64,000 nt of DNA from Baylisascaris procyonis (Eukaryota > Nematoda > Chromadorea > Rhabditida > Ascarididae), in contig JAZARR010000078.1 in the NCBI GenBank assembly GCA_037389465.1, forward strand, positions 434,001 through 498,000, read 5' to 3'. Of the stretch, positions 13,067 through 26,275 are shown piece after piece. Under the pieces are notes generated by a model, which was not told the DNA's origin, searched no databases, and saw only the letters and a program-made list of their open reading frames with translations. Every line of letters starts with the position of its first letter. The stretch's first letter is position 1. A program made the translations under genes and the position numbers.

Positions 13067-14884
13067 AAATGAACCCGAAAAATATCACTAGGATGAACAT
13101 CGAAACTTCTTGCATATCCACCCAAAGAAGTGAAGAGTCGAATTTCAAACCAAAACACTTGCTGAGTGGTAAAATATCATACCAATGGTCAAAACTATTA
13201 CCATGCTCGATGTAGAATTAATTAAGCTGATTCATTTCACATTACCTGAACAAATCCATAAAAATCCATAATTTGAACAGTCGCGTGAGATAATCAGTTT
13301 TTGAAATATGATAAGAATAGGATCACATAAATCAACGAAACACCTTTGCAGCCGTGTTGCAGGTCCCTTCCCCTCTTGAGCCCTTTTGAGAAAGAACTCC
13401 CTCGTATTCGGTCGACTTTTCAGAAATCTGGCTCCTGTGGGTTATCTTCACCCACCCGTTATCGCGATTCGCTCCCAGGTGATTATAACCTAACGGTACT
13501 CGTTTGGCTCTTTCGTGGCATGCCTTGCCTGCGCAACGAAGGTTAGGCTCGTCAACATAAATAGTTCTTTAGGTTATTAAGGTAAAAAAACCAATAAAAT
13601 AAATTGGTGAGAGGGCAATCCACGAGTATCGAAATATGTGTTTTCCCGATAGGAAAATTCGAAAAACTTATATTTGCCAGTAAGTTTTAAGTCACCAAAA
13701 GAACTATCGTTTTTTTCCGAAATTCAAGACTTTTTTCAGCATTCCTCTTCCATCAGGCCACGAAAGCTAATAATCCCTTGCCTATCCTGCTCTGTAGTAG
13801 ATATGAACATCCTGAATTAGTAAAACTTCATTTGAATTCTTCTAGGCTAATAAATGAAATCAAATAAGCTTCCTGTATTCATAGCAGTAAAATATAAGTG
13901 CCACTGTTTTCCAAGAAATCGCCTCGACCGAAACACAAAAGATTCAAAAATTAACCGAATGGAAACAACACTATGAAGCAATGTCACGGGTCAAGAAAAC
14001 CACGTGCTAGCGCCAGTCATACTAAGATGCCAAAGTTCTTTCAATTAACACGGCGCCTGCTTCAGCAAGAAAGATGTGCAATTACTCGCTCCTTCTACCT
14101 TCAAATAATCAAACCAGTTTGAAGAGAACGTAAAAGTGTAAAAATTACCGTGATGCATGTGAAGGCATACAATGTAACATAAATCGATTGTGGCAGGCCC
14201 TTGAGGTTTATTTCGCAAGGAAATTTAATCAAAATATAAGTAGACTTGATCTGCTGGCCTTTTTTGTGAAATCAGCTATTATTCAAGTGCGCTGATAACG
14301 GGCCTGACTATAGCTACTAACTAGTTTAATAAAATACTATAAATTCTGGAGAAACGTAGGTCGTGAAGAATGGAACAACGTAATGCATTGTTGCTCTCTG
14401 CAGAAGTAATTATTCAAAGAAATACCCAAGAGTTACCTACACCCGTCAGAGAAACTGCGATTGTGATCTTATTGTACTTTAGATGAGAAAAAAATGGCGA
14501 TCAAAGCTCAAAACGATTGCCAGCCATTAACGATGGAATTCCCTCTCAAGGAAATACTCTTAAAGTGAGTGCAATTAATTCGCTGCGCCCAAAAACTTGC
14601 TGTCGAATTGCAAAAACATTCAAAAAAATTCCGTTTTTATCATACCTTCGCTTACTATGTATGCGTTAAAAGCGTAATTGCGGGCGAAATTCTCTACGAT
14701 GAAAATTAACTTTGTTATCTGATATATTCGCAAACTAATCCACCTCCATATATTTATCTTTGTAAATTTCACTTCGACATTTCAAAGTGAGAAAACAAAC
14801 AGAAAGTATACGCATAAATGACAACAGCAAAACAATTCGCAATGCTATAATCCGAGCGAATATACATTCACTGTGCAAGAGCAG

Positions 14885-17520
14885 CACTAGATTATAGATC
14901 GAAATAACTCAGCCACAGTTTAAAAGCTGAAGGGGTGAAGATATTGGCACAAAGCAGATTCCAAAATTGCATGACCCGACATCGGAAACTACGCAGAATA
15001 CCGTTTCTACTGAAACAATTATTGCGAGCTGATGCTGGCGACGACTTCGAAGATAGGCAACCGTCATATTTCCGATATTGGGATCTCGGAAAAGCCGCAT
15101 ACAATTTGCTTGTCTAAAAAGCCGCTCAAAAAAGAATCAGGTCGGATTTGAATCTGCGGTATCCAAATTAATCAGGCTAAACAATTTTAGCTCGGCAGTG
15201 TAATCTGGCTGGTATGGCCACTGTAGACTTCGCGAAAAGTAATACGGGTGAGCGTTTCTGGAGATTCTCTAACATTCTGATAGATCAAATAGGCAGAGCA
15301 CACAGGAGTGCAGTAGTCCAAAATGAGTCGGCATTGAGTGACGAAGGCTTTTCGATAATGCTTAATACACATGTGCTTCAGAGTGTGAAAAATAAAATTT
15401 GTAACTTTCGACGACTTTTAGGCAAGAGTGGAACACTGCAACCTCCAATGAAGCCTATAACTGATTATAGCCCAAAGATCACGAACATCATCAGTAATGA
15501 AAACAACATCACTTTCTAGCCTGTGAAAACATTCATGTTGGAAATTGATATGAAGCACGTGACATTTTCCCATGGAAAACGTTTAACTGTCACAATTTCG
15601 AAGAGTTGGCGAACGCACCGAGGTCATTCCGCAAAACATGAAATTCGTGTAGATATAATAAACAAAAATTTTGAGGTCATCAGCAGAAGATCTGACGCAA
15701 CTTAGGATGCTATTAGCAACATCCTTTATATGTATGAGGAACAAATAGAACCCAAGATATGTTTCTGTAGGTCATTAATAGGAATTGAATGTGGAATGGG
15801 CTAGTTATCTCCAATTCTTACTTGAAAACTTCCATACAAAAGTAAGCTGGCCCACTTAGCAAAGCGCAGACAACATATTTTTCTAGTCCCACGAACACCT
15901 ACCTTTCATGGCAAAGGCCTTTGCATTTTCAATGATCACATTTTCAGTCTGAACTCTCATATTCAACGCAGGCAACCGATTCCTTAAACAAGCGATAAGT
16001 TGAGACAATGTGGATCGAGTAAGGATAAAGCCGAATTGGGCAGGATTTGAAACGCGGTTTCGCATAAAACGGTCCATTGGAGTGTCTCTGAACGACCGTA
16101 TCGAAAAACTTATAGACAGAGGAGATTAGGCTAAACGAGCGATAACCTTCTACTGAGGTTTCTTCAACAAAGTTGTGAAGGACGCACATTTTCAAGAACA
16201 GGGTAAGTATGAATAGGACAGGAAACGTAGAAAACCACAGTAGGCAGTCAGACGATTATTTTTGCAGTGCCTTTTAGGTAGAGTGATGGGACAACATCTG
16301 GTGTAATAAAAACCTTATCGCTGAGGTTATTACGGACAGCTTTGAAAACTAAGCCAACACTAACATAACAAAACCCAAATGCTTGTTGAACGCACAGCAA
16401 AGTCTGCTAGCACACCGCTGTCATCTATCTATAAGAACGTTGGGAGCAGTCTGCAAGCACGTTACATTTTACCTGGCCATCAGTAACCTTTGGGTTCATG
16501 CCATGCTCAGCACCGCCAAATTTACAGTTAACGTAATTGTAGAACGCTTTAATGTTTCCACTGCGTATCGCACGTCTCTCACAGTTTCCAACAAGCTTTA
16601 CATGATGTCAGAACTCTTATAAAATGCCATTAGGCTACCCGGCTTATGGAGGTCAACACAAAAAAATGTTGATTTTTCAAAAGGCGCTGAAAGTATAATG
16701 GAATTCGTGTGGTGTGAATCGACGTTTCCTCTGGCACGCACATTTCAGTAATACTACGCAGAAAGCATGGAAAACTAATGCATATTTCACCGATCCCGGA
16801 TGAGTTGTAATAACGTTCATTGCAATTCTGCTGAGTCAGCATTTCGTTAACTATTTCGCAGTGTTTTTCACTTCTTCATTTATGTTTTACAACGAGCGTT
16901 ATGCTTATGTGATCACAAGTCGAGCAGTTCTCTGCTACGATAAGGTTGCAAAGAAAGAATGCCTCGTCTGTCAAATCTAGTCCAGAAGCCTTATCGTCAT
17001 AAGTAGGATCTTCGACAAGATTAGCGGGGGCGGTCCTTCTGAGAAAATTCCCCAGCAAGTGAATTAATCACGTTGTTTGTAACAGGAAAAGTTAAGTTTA
17101 GATCATCAAGCAGCACCGTAGCATGGATCCATCAGGCACAACTCAGAGACTGCGTCGAGGAATTCTTCAGAATCAGATATAAAGGATCAGATACACTTAG
17201 ACAGAAATCAAACAAAAAGTTTTCTGGTAACTATGTCAACGCATATGCAAATGAACAAGTTCAATTTTGGTTAGTGCTATACGCACTGATATGAGATAAT
17301 TTTAGGTTGTGTGCACAAACATAATCCAACGTGAAAATCACTTTAAAGGTATCACTCCCACAATGCGGCTTCATAAACAACTGCTCAAAAATTACTTCCA
17401 GTAAAGTTAAATTACTTCATGATGGAATTAACGTGCTTATGGCTAGGAAGGTTAAACTCCAGAAAGAAAATATTGCAATCCGCCAATTAAAAACTTGCCT
17501 TCCCAGCAGGACTATCTAAA
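14885..17520 (-). mobile_element. Decayed CR1/jockey-type non-LTR retrotransposon (endonuclease + reverse transcriptase)
   Basis: Read on the minus strand, successive frames match the pol ORF of non-LTR retrotransposons in the right order. Endonuclease pieces lie at about 17480-17330 and 17160-16880, including the pattern EDPTYDDKASGLDLTDEAF and a CDHISI motif near its end. The linker lies at about 16590-16440 (NIKAFYNYVN). Reverse transcriptase fingers and palm lie at 16195-15900 (YRSFSLISSVYKFFDTVV, then NPAQFGF). The catalytic ADD triad is at 15676-15684, but preceded by Ser rather than the usual aromatic residue. The thumb and C-terminus follow at 15372-15190 (QCRLILDYCTPVCSAYL) and 15104-14892 (QFWNLLCANIFTPSAF). 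The reading frame changes several times and stops interrupt it, so the copy is dead. The 5' end is not defined and no clear target-site duplication was seen. Clade assignment (CR1/jockey group rather than RTE) is inference from the endonuclease/RT style. Confidence 0.85.
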
Positions 17521-18350
17521 GAATTGTGAAATAACTTTGATAAAAGATAGTTCTTCTCTTCAGTGTTCGACTGTAAGGCTTTTGGGAAGAAACGTCTGCA
17601 AATGACAAGAGAACATTCACAAACGGAATGGGGGCTGATTCTTGACTGCGTTGAATAGCAATTCTGCACGTGAAAAATTTCTCCTCGTCAGCGAATGGTA
17701 AAAATGAAATGACCATCCCCTAGCTCCGCTGTGAAGTTTTGGGTGAAACTCTCCCGACCGATGTATATTGTAGACAATGAGGAAAGCTTAACCGGTAGCA
17801 CATAAAGTACTCTTTCCCATGAATAAGACATTGATAGTCTTCTGGCCAAAAAGATGCAAGCGACCCACTGAGCAACAACGGTAGCATACCTACTTCGACG
17901 ACTACGACATAACAGCGAAAGTACTAAAATCTGTGAAAGTAAAAGCAGGCAAATGCAGTCCTGTCCTTGGAAACGAAATAATCTACTTCAGTCCACCAAT
18001 GGCACACTCTGGGTAGCCAAGGCAAGAAAACTAGAAATAATAAAAAACATGGCACAAATCTGACGGATGTGATTCTCATCGGTAATAGGAAAGAGCAAAA
18101 CAGGGCCATAGCTTGCACTCGTTTTTCTTCTTTCTGACAATCTTTTTTCCCTGAGATCGTATGCGCCAGATTCATGGAGTTCGACTCTCTTGAAGGCTCG
18201 AATTTTTATAAAAAACACATCAATGAAACTAGAAAAAAATATATATCTATTGCCGCATTGAAAAACCCTGTAAACGTTCGGTAGCATTACGTTAGTACTC
18301 CCCAACGCTCTTTTCTCCGCTGCATTTCAAGTTTGATCCCAAGTACCACT

Positions 18351-18425
18351 TCTGAAGGAAACAAAACTCTCCGAGACACACCACACCGCTCTGAAGGAAA
18401 CAAAACTTTCCGAGACACGCCACAA
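18351..18425. repeat. 39-base tandem duplication, two copies
   Basis: The segment starting TCTGAAGGAAACAAAACT occurs at 18351 and again at 18390, with a few substitutions. It is a simple local duplication with no visible function. Confidence 0.85.
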
Positions 18426-20960
18426 TGACAGCTGGGCGCAAAACGTAGACGACCACAAAAAGCAAGCAGGCGAAACATGACTAAGCTGCTTGGCGATGTT
18501 AATGAAGTACCGATATTTCTTGAGAAACGGCATAGCGAAACTACATTCAACGAAAGGCAATATGAAAGATCAGCCCTGTCTATGAAGCAACAACTAAAGC
18601 AGCACGAAAAGTGGCTCACATATTCACAATCATGTTTTACTCCTGAAAGCATAAAAAGATGAAAAACTGCGACTCATTACGAAAAAGGCGGCAACTGCAT
18701 TTTAACCAGCACATGTTTGAACTGTGTGAGTGCAACTGCAGTTGGACTCTTTTCACAAACTTCTCTTTTCCTTTTCAAATTTTACTTCAATAAATAATGG
18801 ACTTTACATGAGCCAATAACCTTCCAGTCAAAAAATTCACCCCAGATTTATGGGAAAGGAAGAACCCTCTAGACTAACCACGCAGCCTAAGAATATTGAA
18901 AAAAATAAATGTATCTCATGAATTCATAAGAAATACATACGATATTACTCTGTTTTAGCATTTCTTATTATAAAATATAAAACCAATCTATTATGAAGGT
19001 AAAGTTTGTCAGAACTTACATGTGCAAACACTTAGAGACCACAAATGGCGCCACTCGCACTCAAAAGGAATGGAAACAAACGTAAAAATGCACTACTAAA
19101 CTATAAGTGCATAAAATTTACAGCAGTAAGTGCTATGCTACTACAGGAAAACTTTTAGCCATCTCCTCGTTAGAGATGTGCCGAGCTCAAATGTTGCAAA
19201 TATCCGATTAGAACACCTATTGCCTTCTCTAGAAAAATTTATTGTACGAATGCAGTACATACATATAACACATATAGTATATAAAAGATATGTTAGTCGG
19301 TTGCTTATGTTGCCGGCAAGGCCTCTAGCCAAGAGTAGGCTATTAACCTAAACTCTGAGGAGCCCAAATTTATACACGTACCTTTGACCGTGACGGAATG
19401 GAAGCGGCTCGGTGCCTCGGTGCCCCACCTCCTCTCCCCTCTCAAGGTCGTTCAAAGAGTCGACGGATAGTCAGAACACCCCTTTCTTGAGAAGAACGTA
19501 GGATAACCGCACCCACTTGAAGCCAAGGAAATACATCCATGAAAAAGCGCAACGAAAAATACATTTCTGACGGACGGCAACAAAAATATGCTCCTTTTTC
19601 GCCACTAAATAACACCTTAAATTACAACCTCCTTCGTTCTCTTGCCAAATAGCATATGAAACGATTATGACAAACAAACGACGAGAGCGGGATAGACTGG
19701 CATGTGCAAGAACAAAAAGACATCCGCGGAAGACATCAAATCTCTTACACTCCTCAACCTTGCTCATCCTTAACCTTGAAAGTGAAGCAAAATACCGTTC
19801 GTTATTATAGACGCGCTCACCTGGGCATGATTCAACAGAAGAGAAAAAGGAAACCGCTTTGCAAGAAGCACAACTGAGAATCAATGTTGAACGAATGCAT
19901 TCGAGCAGCGACCACGAAAACAGAATCTCGGGCCTTTGTCGAATGAATGCGAAATAATGACAGAAGCGGAAACACCACCCATTTATATTGATATGGAAAC
20001 GAGGCGCGTCTAACGTCTCAGAGTCAACAGTGCTATTGCAAGAAACGCCAACTATTCCACGAAACTGATAAAAACGCGTGCATCCAGAAGCATTACTAGC
20101 ACTGCTTCCAAGATAGTGTTTGCGCTAGGTCAAGAAGGAGGAATAATTCGTCTAAGGTGAACTGCCCAGGTCTATTACTTTCAAAACTGGCAGCATTTCA
20201 TACGAAACATACACAAGTTATACGGCATACTACATTTCATGCAGTATTACGCTGAACGTCGCAGAATGTTCAAAGTTAAGGAGCGAGTATTTCAAGTAAC
20301 ACCGACTGCTGACGATAATCACTCAAGACCGCGAGATTGTGAGTGACATGATAAATGATAAATCAATTAAAAAACAGTCCTCTGGATGGGGATTGAGCCA
20401 AGCAACATAACATAACACACCTTTCTCGCCACTGTGCGCGGTCGAAAAATTCCACCCCTCCCTTCTTCCTCTCGCTCAACATACGCTCATCTCCAATCCA
20501 CTCTGAAATTGTAGTGCCAGTAAAGATCAACATCGCAGCTTTATTCATTGAGAACCTCCATTTCACCTTCTTGCAAAAACTCCAGCCAGCCCCCTCCCTT
20601 CCCAATTAATTTTTGAGAGCACCGACAACCTCCCCTTTCTCCACTTTCTGGAATTGCAGCGCTACTGGGAAGCTTTTACTCCATATTCCACTCGGCAACA
20701 CCTAACGTCTTGTTTAACTTCCACCTCTATGTAAGATCTCTGCGATCTAAACAAAGTTACATAGCTTCAGCTTTGAATCCGATATGTTAATATGCTAAGA
20801 AAGTCGCTTTTTGAAACTTCGGAAAGTGTTAGATTCGTCTTGTTGCATCCTCTTTTACTCGATGGGGAAGAACGAATTAGAATTCCTTGACTGAGGCCTA
20901 AAAACTGAAGATGTTCGCCCGTTTCATCAGTTCAACCATTAAAGGTTGGCTGTGGAACGG

Positions 20961-21200
20961 TCAAAAAATAAACGCATCCAACTCCTCCCCCTTCTCCGTT
21001 TCCAAATAGGGATAGAATTTTTTCAAAACTCCTTTAACAACCACGTTAATGAGTGCTTTCACTTCATTCTCTTCATGGTTTTTCAAATAATCGTGTAGTA
21101 ATGAACCCTGCACACTTTCATATACCCTAAAGAATATTTCATGAGAAACTAAATAGGCAAATGGCATCCAATTAGCACCAATGGGAATTGAAATGAGCAC
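20961..21200 (-). CDS. Possible coding exon, unknown product
   Basis: A 79-codon minus-strand frame ending in a stop at 20961. Its translation looks protein-like: a hydrophobic start, then a charged helical part with evenly spaced Leu/Val and Glu/Lys (for example LLHDYLKNHEENEVKALI). Within it, a T-rich sequence ending in AG could serve as a 3' splice site, so it might be a terminal exon. No family is recognised and no upstream exon was found. It may be chance. Confidence 0.2.
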   Translation of the reverse strand: MLISIPIGANWMPFAYLVSHEIFFRVYESVQGSLLHDYLKNHEENEVKALINVVVKGVLKKFYPYLETEKGEELDAFIF

Positions 21201-22209
21201 AAGTTATAGAAATCGACCGCCCACAGTGATCGAATAACGAACGCTGCAAACGATCCTCACTGTACGACACGCGAAACAACTTTTGTTGCTATTCCAAGTT
21301 TTATTCACGCGCCCAGCTAGCCTTTCAACAGCAAGAGAAACAACATTGCAAAAGCCAATTAATTTTTCTGTCTCTCAAATGCACTTCAGTTTACGAACCT
21401 CTTCCCAGTACACATACCAATGATGATAGCTTATCAACAGAACCACAATGCGAGTAGAAAAATTTCTGTGCGTTTTTACAAACTGAAATCCGGTTCTAAC
21501 TTTCTCGGCTGCAGCCAAAATTCCGTTTTTACCTAATGCATTAAGGTGTTAATCAATCGACACTTTCCAAACTGAAGGTTGCCGTTCGAAATAACAAGAT
21601 ACTCCCGTTAAGCGTGGGAAGAAGATGGAACTGCAAATGCGTCAAATTTGTTCCCGCAGAGCTGCGGCTGGCGCTTGAAACACTACGCCAAGCAACATAC
21701 ATTATGCTGCAACATCTCAATGCGAAAAGAATGGTACACTAGCGAAACTTAACGCAATTTGTCGAAGTGCAAAAGAACTCTGAGCAGGGAAAAATCAGGT
21801 ACAAGCCGACCGTGTGAAAAAGTTAAAATAACATTCATTTTCAGATCACGGCGATACTTTCGAAATTATTCGATACATTTTCGATGTTTCCTTGAGCGAT
21901 CTTCGCCACGTCTGCGAAACGACGCTAAGTGTGAGTGGACTACTCCTATGCAATGTCACGTGCTGCACCTTTATGTTGAAGCCACGCAAAGCTGCTCGGT
22001 TCTCCGTTGCGCAACCATCACTCCTCATGTTTTCGAACCATGTTTTGTTATCCAAATAGTTATTATCCTCCTTCCATCATGTAATGAGCTGCTTTTTGGT
22101 CATTCTTGCATAAGCCTTATAGGTTTCTTCTTCCTTGATGTGTGTTTTACTGGCCCTTACGCTCGCACACTTCAACTTTGCAGCAAAGTATATTGGTCTG
22201 ATTGAGATA

Positions 22210-22440
22210 GTTCAGGCAAAAGACGGATGGATAACTATGCCTACAGAGTTCCTCAGACCTCTGCTGACTAACATTCTCAGCATAAGCTCGTTCGCGAATG
22301 AAGAGAAAATGCCGGAGATTCCAAAGGCGCAGAATGTTGTGTGGACAATTTCAAACGACCTCTTCTCCTCACGCATTGTCACCATTGACGCCCAAGCTCT
22401 GGACATCAGTGATGGCGATATGCGAGCAGAAGGGGGCTTG
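22210..22440 (+). CDS. Possible coding exon, unknown product
   Basis: Part of an open plus-strand frame (22135-22557) that is less AT-rich than its surroundings. A possible 3' splice site (GATAGTTCAG) precedes 22217, and the following residues look coding-like (GWITMPTEFLRPLLTNIL, later IDAQALDISDGDMRAEGG). I do not recognise the family. A distant lipid-binding-protein resemblance crossed my mind but cannot be supported. No matching upstream or downstream exon was identified. Confidence 0.22.
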
Positions 22441-22994
22441 CAAGATGACAAGACAGAACACACACCCGGAAAAATCGAGTTAAAAACAAAACCCAAAGAG
22501 AACCAAAGAATGAGGCCGTCCCAAAGCTTACGAATCATATGGAAGGTCAGCTGCTAAAGGCGAAAACATACAAATCGTCGACCAGCGGCACCCTCGAACG
22601 AAGGTGGCGATATGAAGATGGCGAAGGCGCACTGCATGGCTTTTTTGAGTTGGCTCTATTTCTTGCACGGTACAGTCAAATGGTACTAAAGCTGTACCAC
22701 CTTCGCCATGCAGATAGTTGTAGATTTTCGAGGATGTATATGCGTTGCAACCCTTTCTTGAATTGTATGGTTTGACACTGCCGCATTCAACCAAGGCAGA
22801 CGGCCAGATTTAAATAAGGAGACGCTAATCAAAGCATCTGATATTTCTCAGATGTTTCTGATGACAGTCCTTTCGCAGGAGTGAGATAGGAATGGGCTCA
22901 ACGAAGGCAGTTTATACTTCGCTGCTACCGACTGCCCCTCGAATGTTAACGGCATAGTACAACGGACTGTGCCTAGCACTGGTTTCTTATCACC

Positions 22995-23034
22995 ACCATC
23001 CTTAGGTGTTGATAACCATCCTTAGGTGGTGATC
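22995..23034. repeat. 20-base tandem duplication
   Basis: ACCATCCTTAGGTG(T/G)TGAT is present twice, starting at 22995 and 23015. It is a short local duplication about 0.3 kb before the Gypsy remnant, with no clear role. Confidence 0.85.
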
Positions 23035-23279
23035 TTTCTATGAAAGTGTTTCTTGCTGAAACTCCCATATCTTCCATAAAGAGGCGTTGTATTTTAGGGT
23101 TCAGAAAAGCTATCAGAAGTTTCTGGTTTCCCGTCGCGACCCGTGCACAAATGGAATTGGTGATGCCTAGCGAAAGGTGTCAAGGAATATGAAGGTGAAC
23201 GCTTCTCGAATCGAAACAACTGGATACGTGGTGACGACTTCAGTACATCGGAAATGATACTGCGCAATGTGCGCAATGC

Positions 23280-24640
23280 ATGGTCATGTGGTAGAGACTG
23301 CGATATACATCAAGTGACGACAATGCGCAATATTGCCCAGTATTACGGTGAAGACCACGTGACTACACAGCGCTGCGATCATATTTCGACATAAATGGGC
23401 ACGTGGCGATGGGTACACAAGCTGTGCTTTTTCCATCGTTCAGTGCAGTCAGTCACCTACGTTCGCCTCAATAAAGTTGAGTTTCCTCCTCAACTCGTCA
23501 ACACTTCATCTTAGCACCGTTCTTCATATGCAACAGTGGCGATCAGATAACTGCAACGTGGATCAGCAATAGTGACCCTCTCAAAGATGCAGTTTCAACA
23601 GCGCCTCGCGACGTTACGAATGCTCTTCGCGACGTCACTCAGTTTCAACAGTCGCTACTATCACTATTGAAACTGAGTGAGTCGCGAAGCTCCTCGCAAT
23701 GTCACCTCGCCGTTGAACGCGCGGTATGCATATATGAAGCTCACTAAGAACCAAGAGAAGATTTCGTCACCTACTCAGGACGGGTCAATCGCGAATGCGC
23801 CAACTTTCCACTTGGGACGTGCATAGAGGACCAGTTCAAGTGTCCTATGTTCGCACGTTGTCTACAATCGAGCGACGACGCATTTATTCGATTGAAGCTG
23901 CTCGACAAGATCGAGATGGATCTGACTTGTGCGATCAAGACGCTAACAGAAGAGTGCAAACGACTATTCAACCTCAGGAATGACACCTAAATGATCAAGA
24001 ATGACTCCCTTGCCCGCGCAAACGGTTCATTCAATCCAGCAAAGCCTCCCTTCTCGACGAAGACCACATCTAGCAACTCAACAGAACCGAATACCACAAG
24101 TTTGCGGCCAAATCAACGGCCAAGCTCGGCGGGCTGGTGCACCAAGAGAACCCTCAACTCCATTCTGGTTCTGCGGCGCGATGCATTTCAATCGTGATTG
24201 CAACTATCGCCAGCACCGCTGCTCTTTCTGCTGAAATATCGGACATAAGGAAGGGTTTGCAACGCCAGCAAACGCCACTCAAGGTACAAGCGCAGTTCAA
24301 AACAACGTGCCTCACCCCCACTACAAAGAAGACGAGCACGCTTAGACTCAGTTTTCACCGTCGAGTGCTATTTAAGGTATTCATCGGAAATGACACATGG
24401 ATCCGACATGCAAACCAGCTCAGAGTATGTTTCACCGACCCAGACCACAACCATTCGGGTCGGACGATCTTCGGATGCTCTTCAAAATGTTCGACCTCCA
24501 GCAGCCATCACAGCAACCGCCGAATCGAGAACACGCACATCCAGTTGAACCCAGCCAAGCCGACGGCCAACCAAGACGAGCAAAACGAATATGTAGGCGT
24601 CCACGACGCTTCAGCATCGAACCGCAACAAATGACGTAGC
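23280..24640 (+). mobile_element. Internally deleted Ty3/Gypsy LTR retrotransposon (gag joined to integrase tail)
   Basis: The 5' part (about 23280-23535) looks like an LTR end: it contains AATAAA near 23470 and is followed by TGGCGATCAG near 23540, a plausible primer-binding site. From about 23640 a gag frame follows, with a one-base frameshift near 23748. After it the frame reads DFVTYSGRVNREC and FKCPMFARCLQSSDDAFIR, typical of nematode Gypsy gag. Two zinc knuckles lie at about 24160-24260. The first has lost its first Cys (Phe instead), and the second has an in-frame TGA at 24232-24234 and lacks its last Cys. About 120 bases later the frame resembles the very end of pol: VFIGNDTWIRHANQLRVC, as in the integrase C-terminus, then an Arg/Pro-rich tail ending near 24639. 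Protease, reverse transcriptase, RNase H and the integrase core are absent. No 3' LTR could be matched by eye. Confidence 0.75.
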
Positions 24641-26275
24641 CGACGTTCAATCTTTCTCTCTCCCCCCCCCCCTTCCCCCCCCCTCCTCTTGCGCTCAAAG
24701 AGGATGGTGCTCTATGAAAGAAGTCCACTGTTGAGACGGTAATGTTGTAGATAAGCGACGAAAAAGAAACGTACGAAAATCCATTGGTGTCGTGTGATCA
24801 AAAAAAAAAAAAAACAAACTTCAGAGCTGGTTGCCGTCATGAGATCAACAAAAGATACACCAAGCTGTACTCATCTATTCAGGCGCTGCTGTCTTGCAGG
24901 AGGGATGTTCACATATACCTGCTGATAATTTGTGTAAATAAGGGTCTTAATGGTGGACTGTTAAAAGGCAACTGTAATCTGGTAAACAGGTAACTGCAGC
25001 AATGACGATAGCAAGAAAAGACCTGCGAGAAATGTCAAACTTTCACCTATCGCCAAGCCATCGCCAAACTTCATACGAGTATGCCCAGAGACTTGCCGAC
25101 AACAAATGACACAATTTTTGCAAAACGACAGATTATCTTGTCTAACACAGAAGGCTGAGTGAGCTTAATTTCGTGGGCTTTTAACATGCACATAGAGTTG
25201 AGTTTAGCAATGGTTACATTTTCCGTTCAATGTGCAGTAGCATCACCGCACTGCATTCAGCAGCAGATAATATTGGCAGCTATGAGTGGTCATGTAGAGC
25301 ACACACATCGGGTGAGTACTATACCAAGAAGGTGATGAAAGCTGACCCGTAGTTCAACGATTGCAGATACCCTATCAAAGTTGTTATGATAACGAGCGCG
25401 ACTTTGATAATCGAACGCAAGAACGTTAGTTCGATGCGATGCCCTTCTTTTTAATTGCAAAGCATACGGCAGTGGTCCTACCATCTACTTGCCACCATAC
25501 TTCGACTCCAGGATACATAAAGCAAGTTCAAGCGAAATTTAGATCAAGTCCATTTCGTGACCAGATTCCAAAAATCAGTTCCGTATGCTAACTACGTTTC
25601 ATGACAGCATCAACTTTCCTCTGACAAAGCCTCCAAGTCTGATTTGTGGCAGCAATAATTTTTTGCAGAATACATTTAGTGTCGGGATCTAAAAATTCAA
25701 TGTGAAAATGCCTCAAGGAGGCAACACCACGAAAGAAATTTGATAGTTGACATCGCAGCAAAGCTGCGATGCGGCTGTCGGAACACTGAGGTCTTCACGA
25801 GACTTTATGAAGGGGATAAGCAATTCAAGGTGGAAATGGTTCTTGACCCCGCGGGGACTCGGTCATATGAGTGCTCCAATCGCCGCGAAGTTTCGTGAAC
25901 ATTTTTGAGAGTGGTAATGCCGAATATCGCATTTTATGGGAGCGGATCAAAGCAAAGAGTCTTTGGCTCCGTCAACGATAGCCTTAGAAATTAGTTTTTG
26001 AACTGATTTTCCAAGCGTAGGTTTCGACGGCGCAGATATCGACAACCATGTTAAGGGAACCAAATCATGAGATATGTATATTTGATGCTTGCTAGCGAGG
26101 AATCGTTCTCGGGAATGTTTAGGCCGCTATCGAGTGTTCCCGAGTGCGAAGATGCGGAAAACGGTGTTCTTTAAATCAACCAAAAATTTTAGCTCCATCT
26201 ACAATGTCCGCGCATTTGCGACTTCGAGCGTCACTTTCTACACACACACTGAATGACTTTGCAAAACACACTGTG
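24641..26275. other. Intergenic, no gene seen
   Basis: It begins with C-rich homopolymer runs (24663-24683) and has a run of 14 A near 24800. The rest has no gene-like frames. A 9-base-stem hairpin lies at 25751-25771 (CATCGCAGC, loop AAA). Confidence 0.55.
25751..25771. repeat. Short perfect hairpin
   Basis: CATCGCAGC at 25751-25759 and its exact reverse complement at 25763-25771 are separated by AAA. It sits in a gene-free stretch and its role is unknown. Confidence 0.7.

Larger units (their letters stand above)
10321..14884. other. Intergenic, no convincing gene
   Basis: Nothing here could be tied to a protein family with confidence. It contains the paired hairpins at 11352-11441. It also contains a Cys-rich minus-strand frame at 12827-13066, whose apparent start is GTG, so it would have to be an internal exon if coding. 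The rest is AT-rich with short frames. Confidence 0.5.
17521..23270. other. Intergenic, no convincing gene
   Basis: Mostly AT-rich spacer. It contains a 39-base tandem duplication (18351-about 18425), a 20-base tandem duplication (22995-23034) and two exon-like ORFs that I list separately. A 137-codon minus-strand frame at 19471-19884 has no recognised similarity and atypical composition, so I do not call it a gene. Confidence 0.5.

Noticed and set aside
19471..19884. 137-codon minus-strand frame as a gene
   Set aside because: No recognisable domain, no splice context and a composition unlike the two real genes; left as unsupported.
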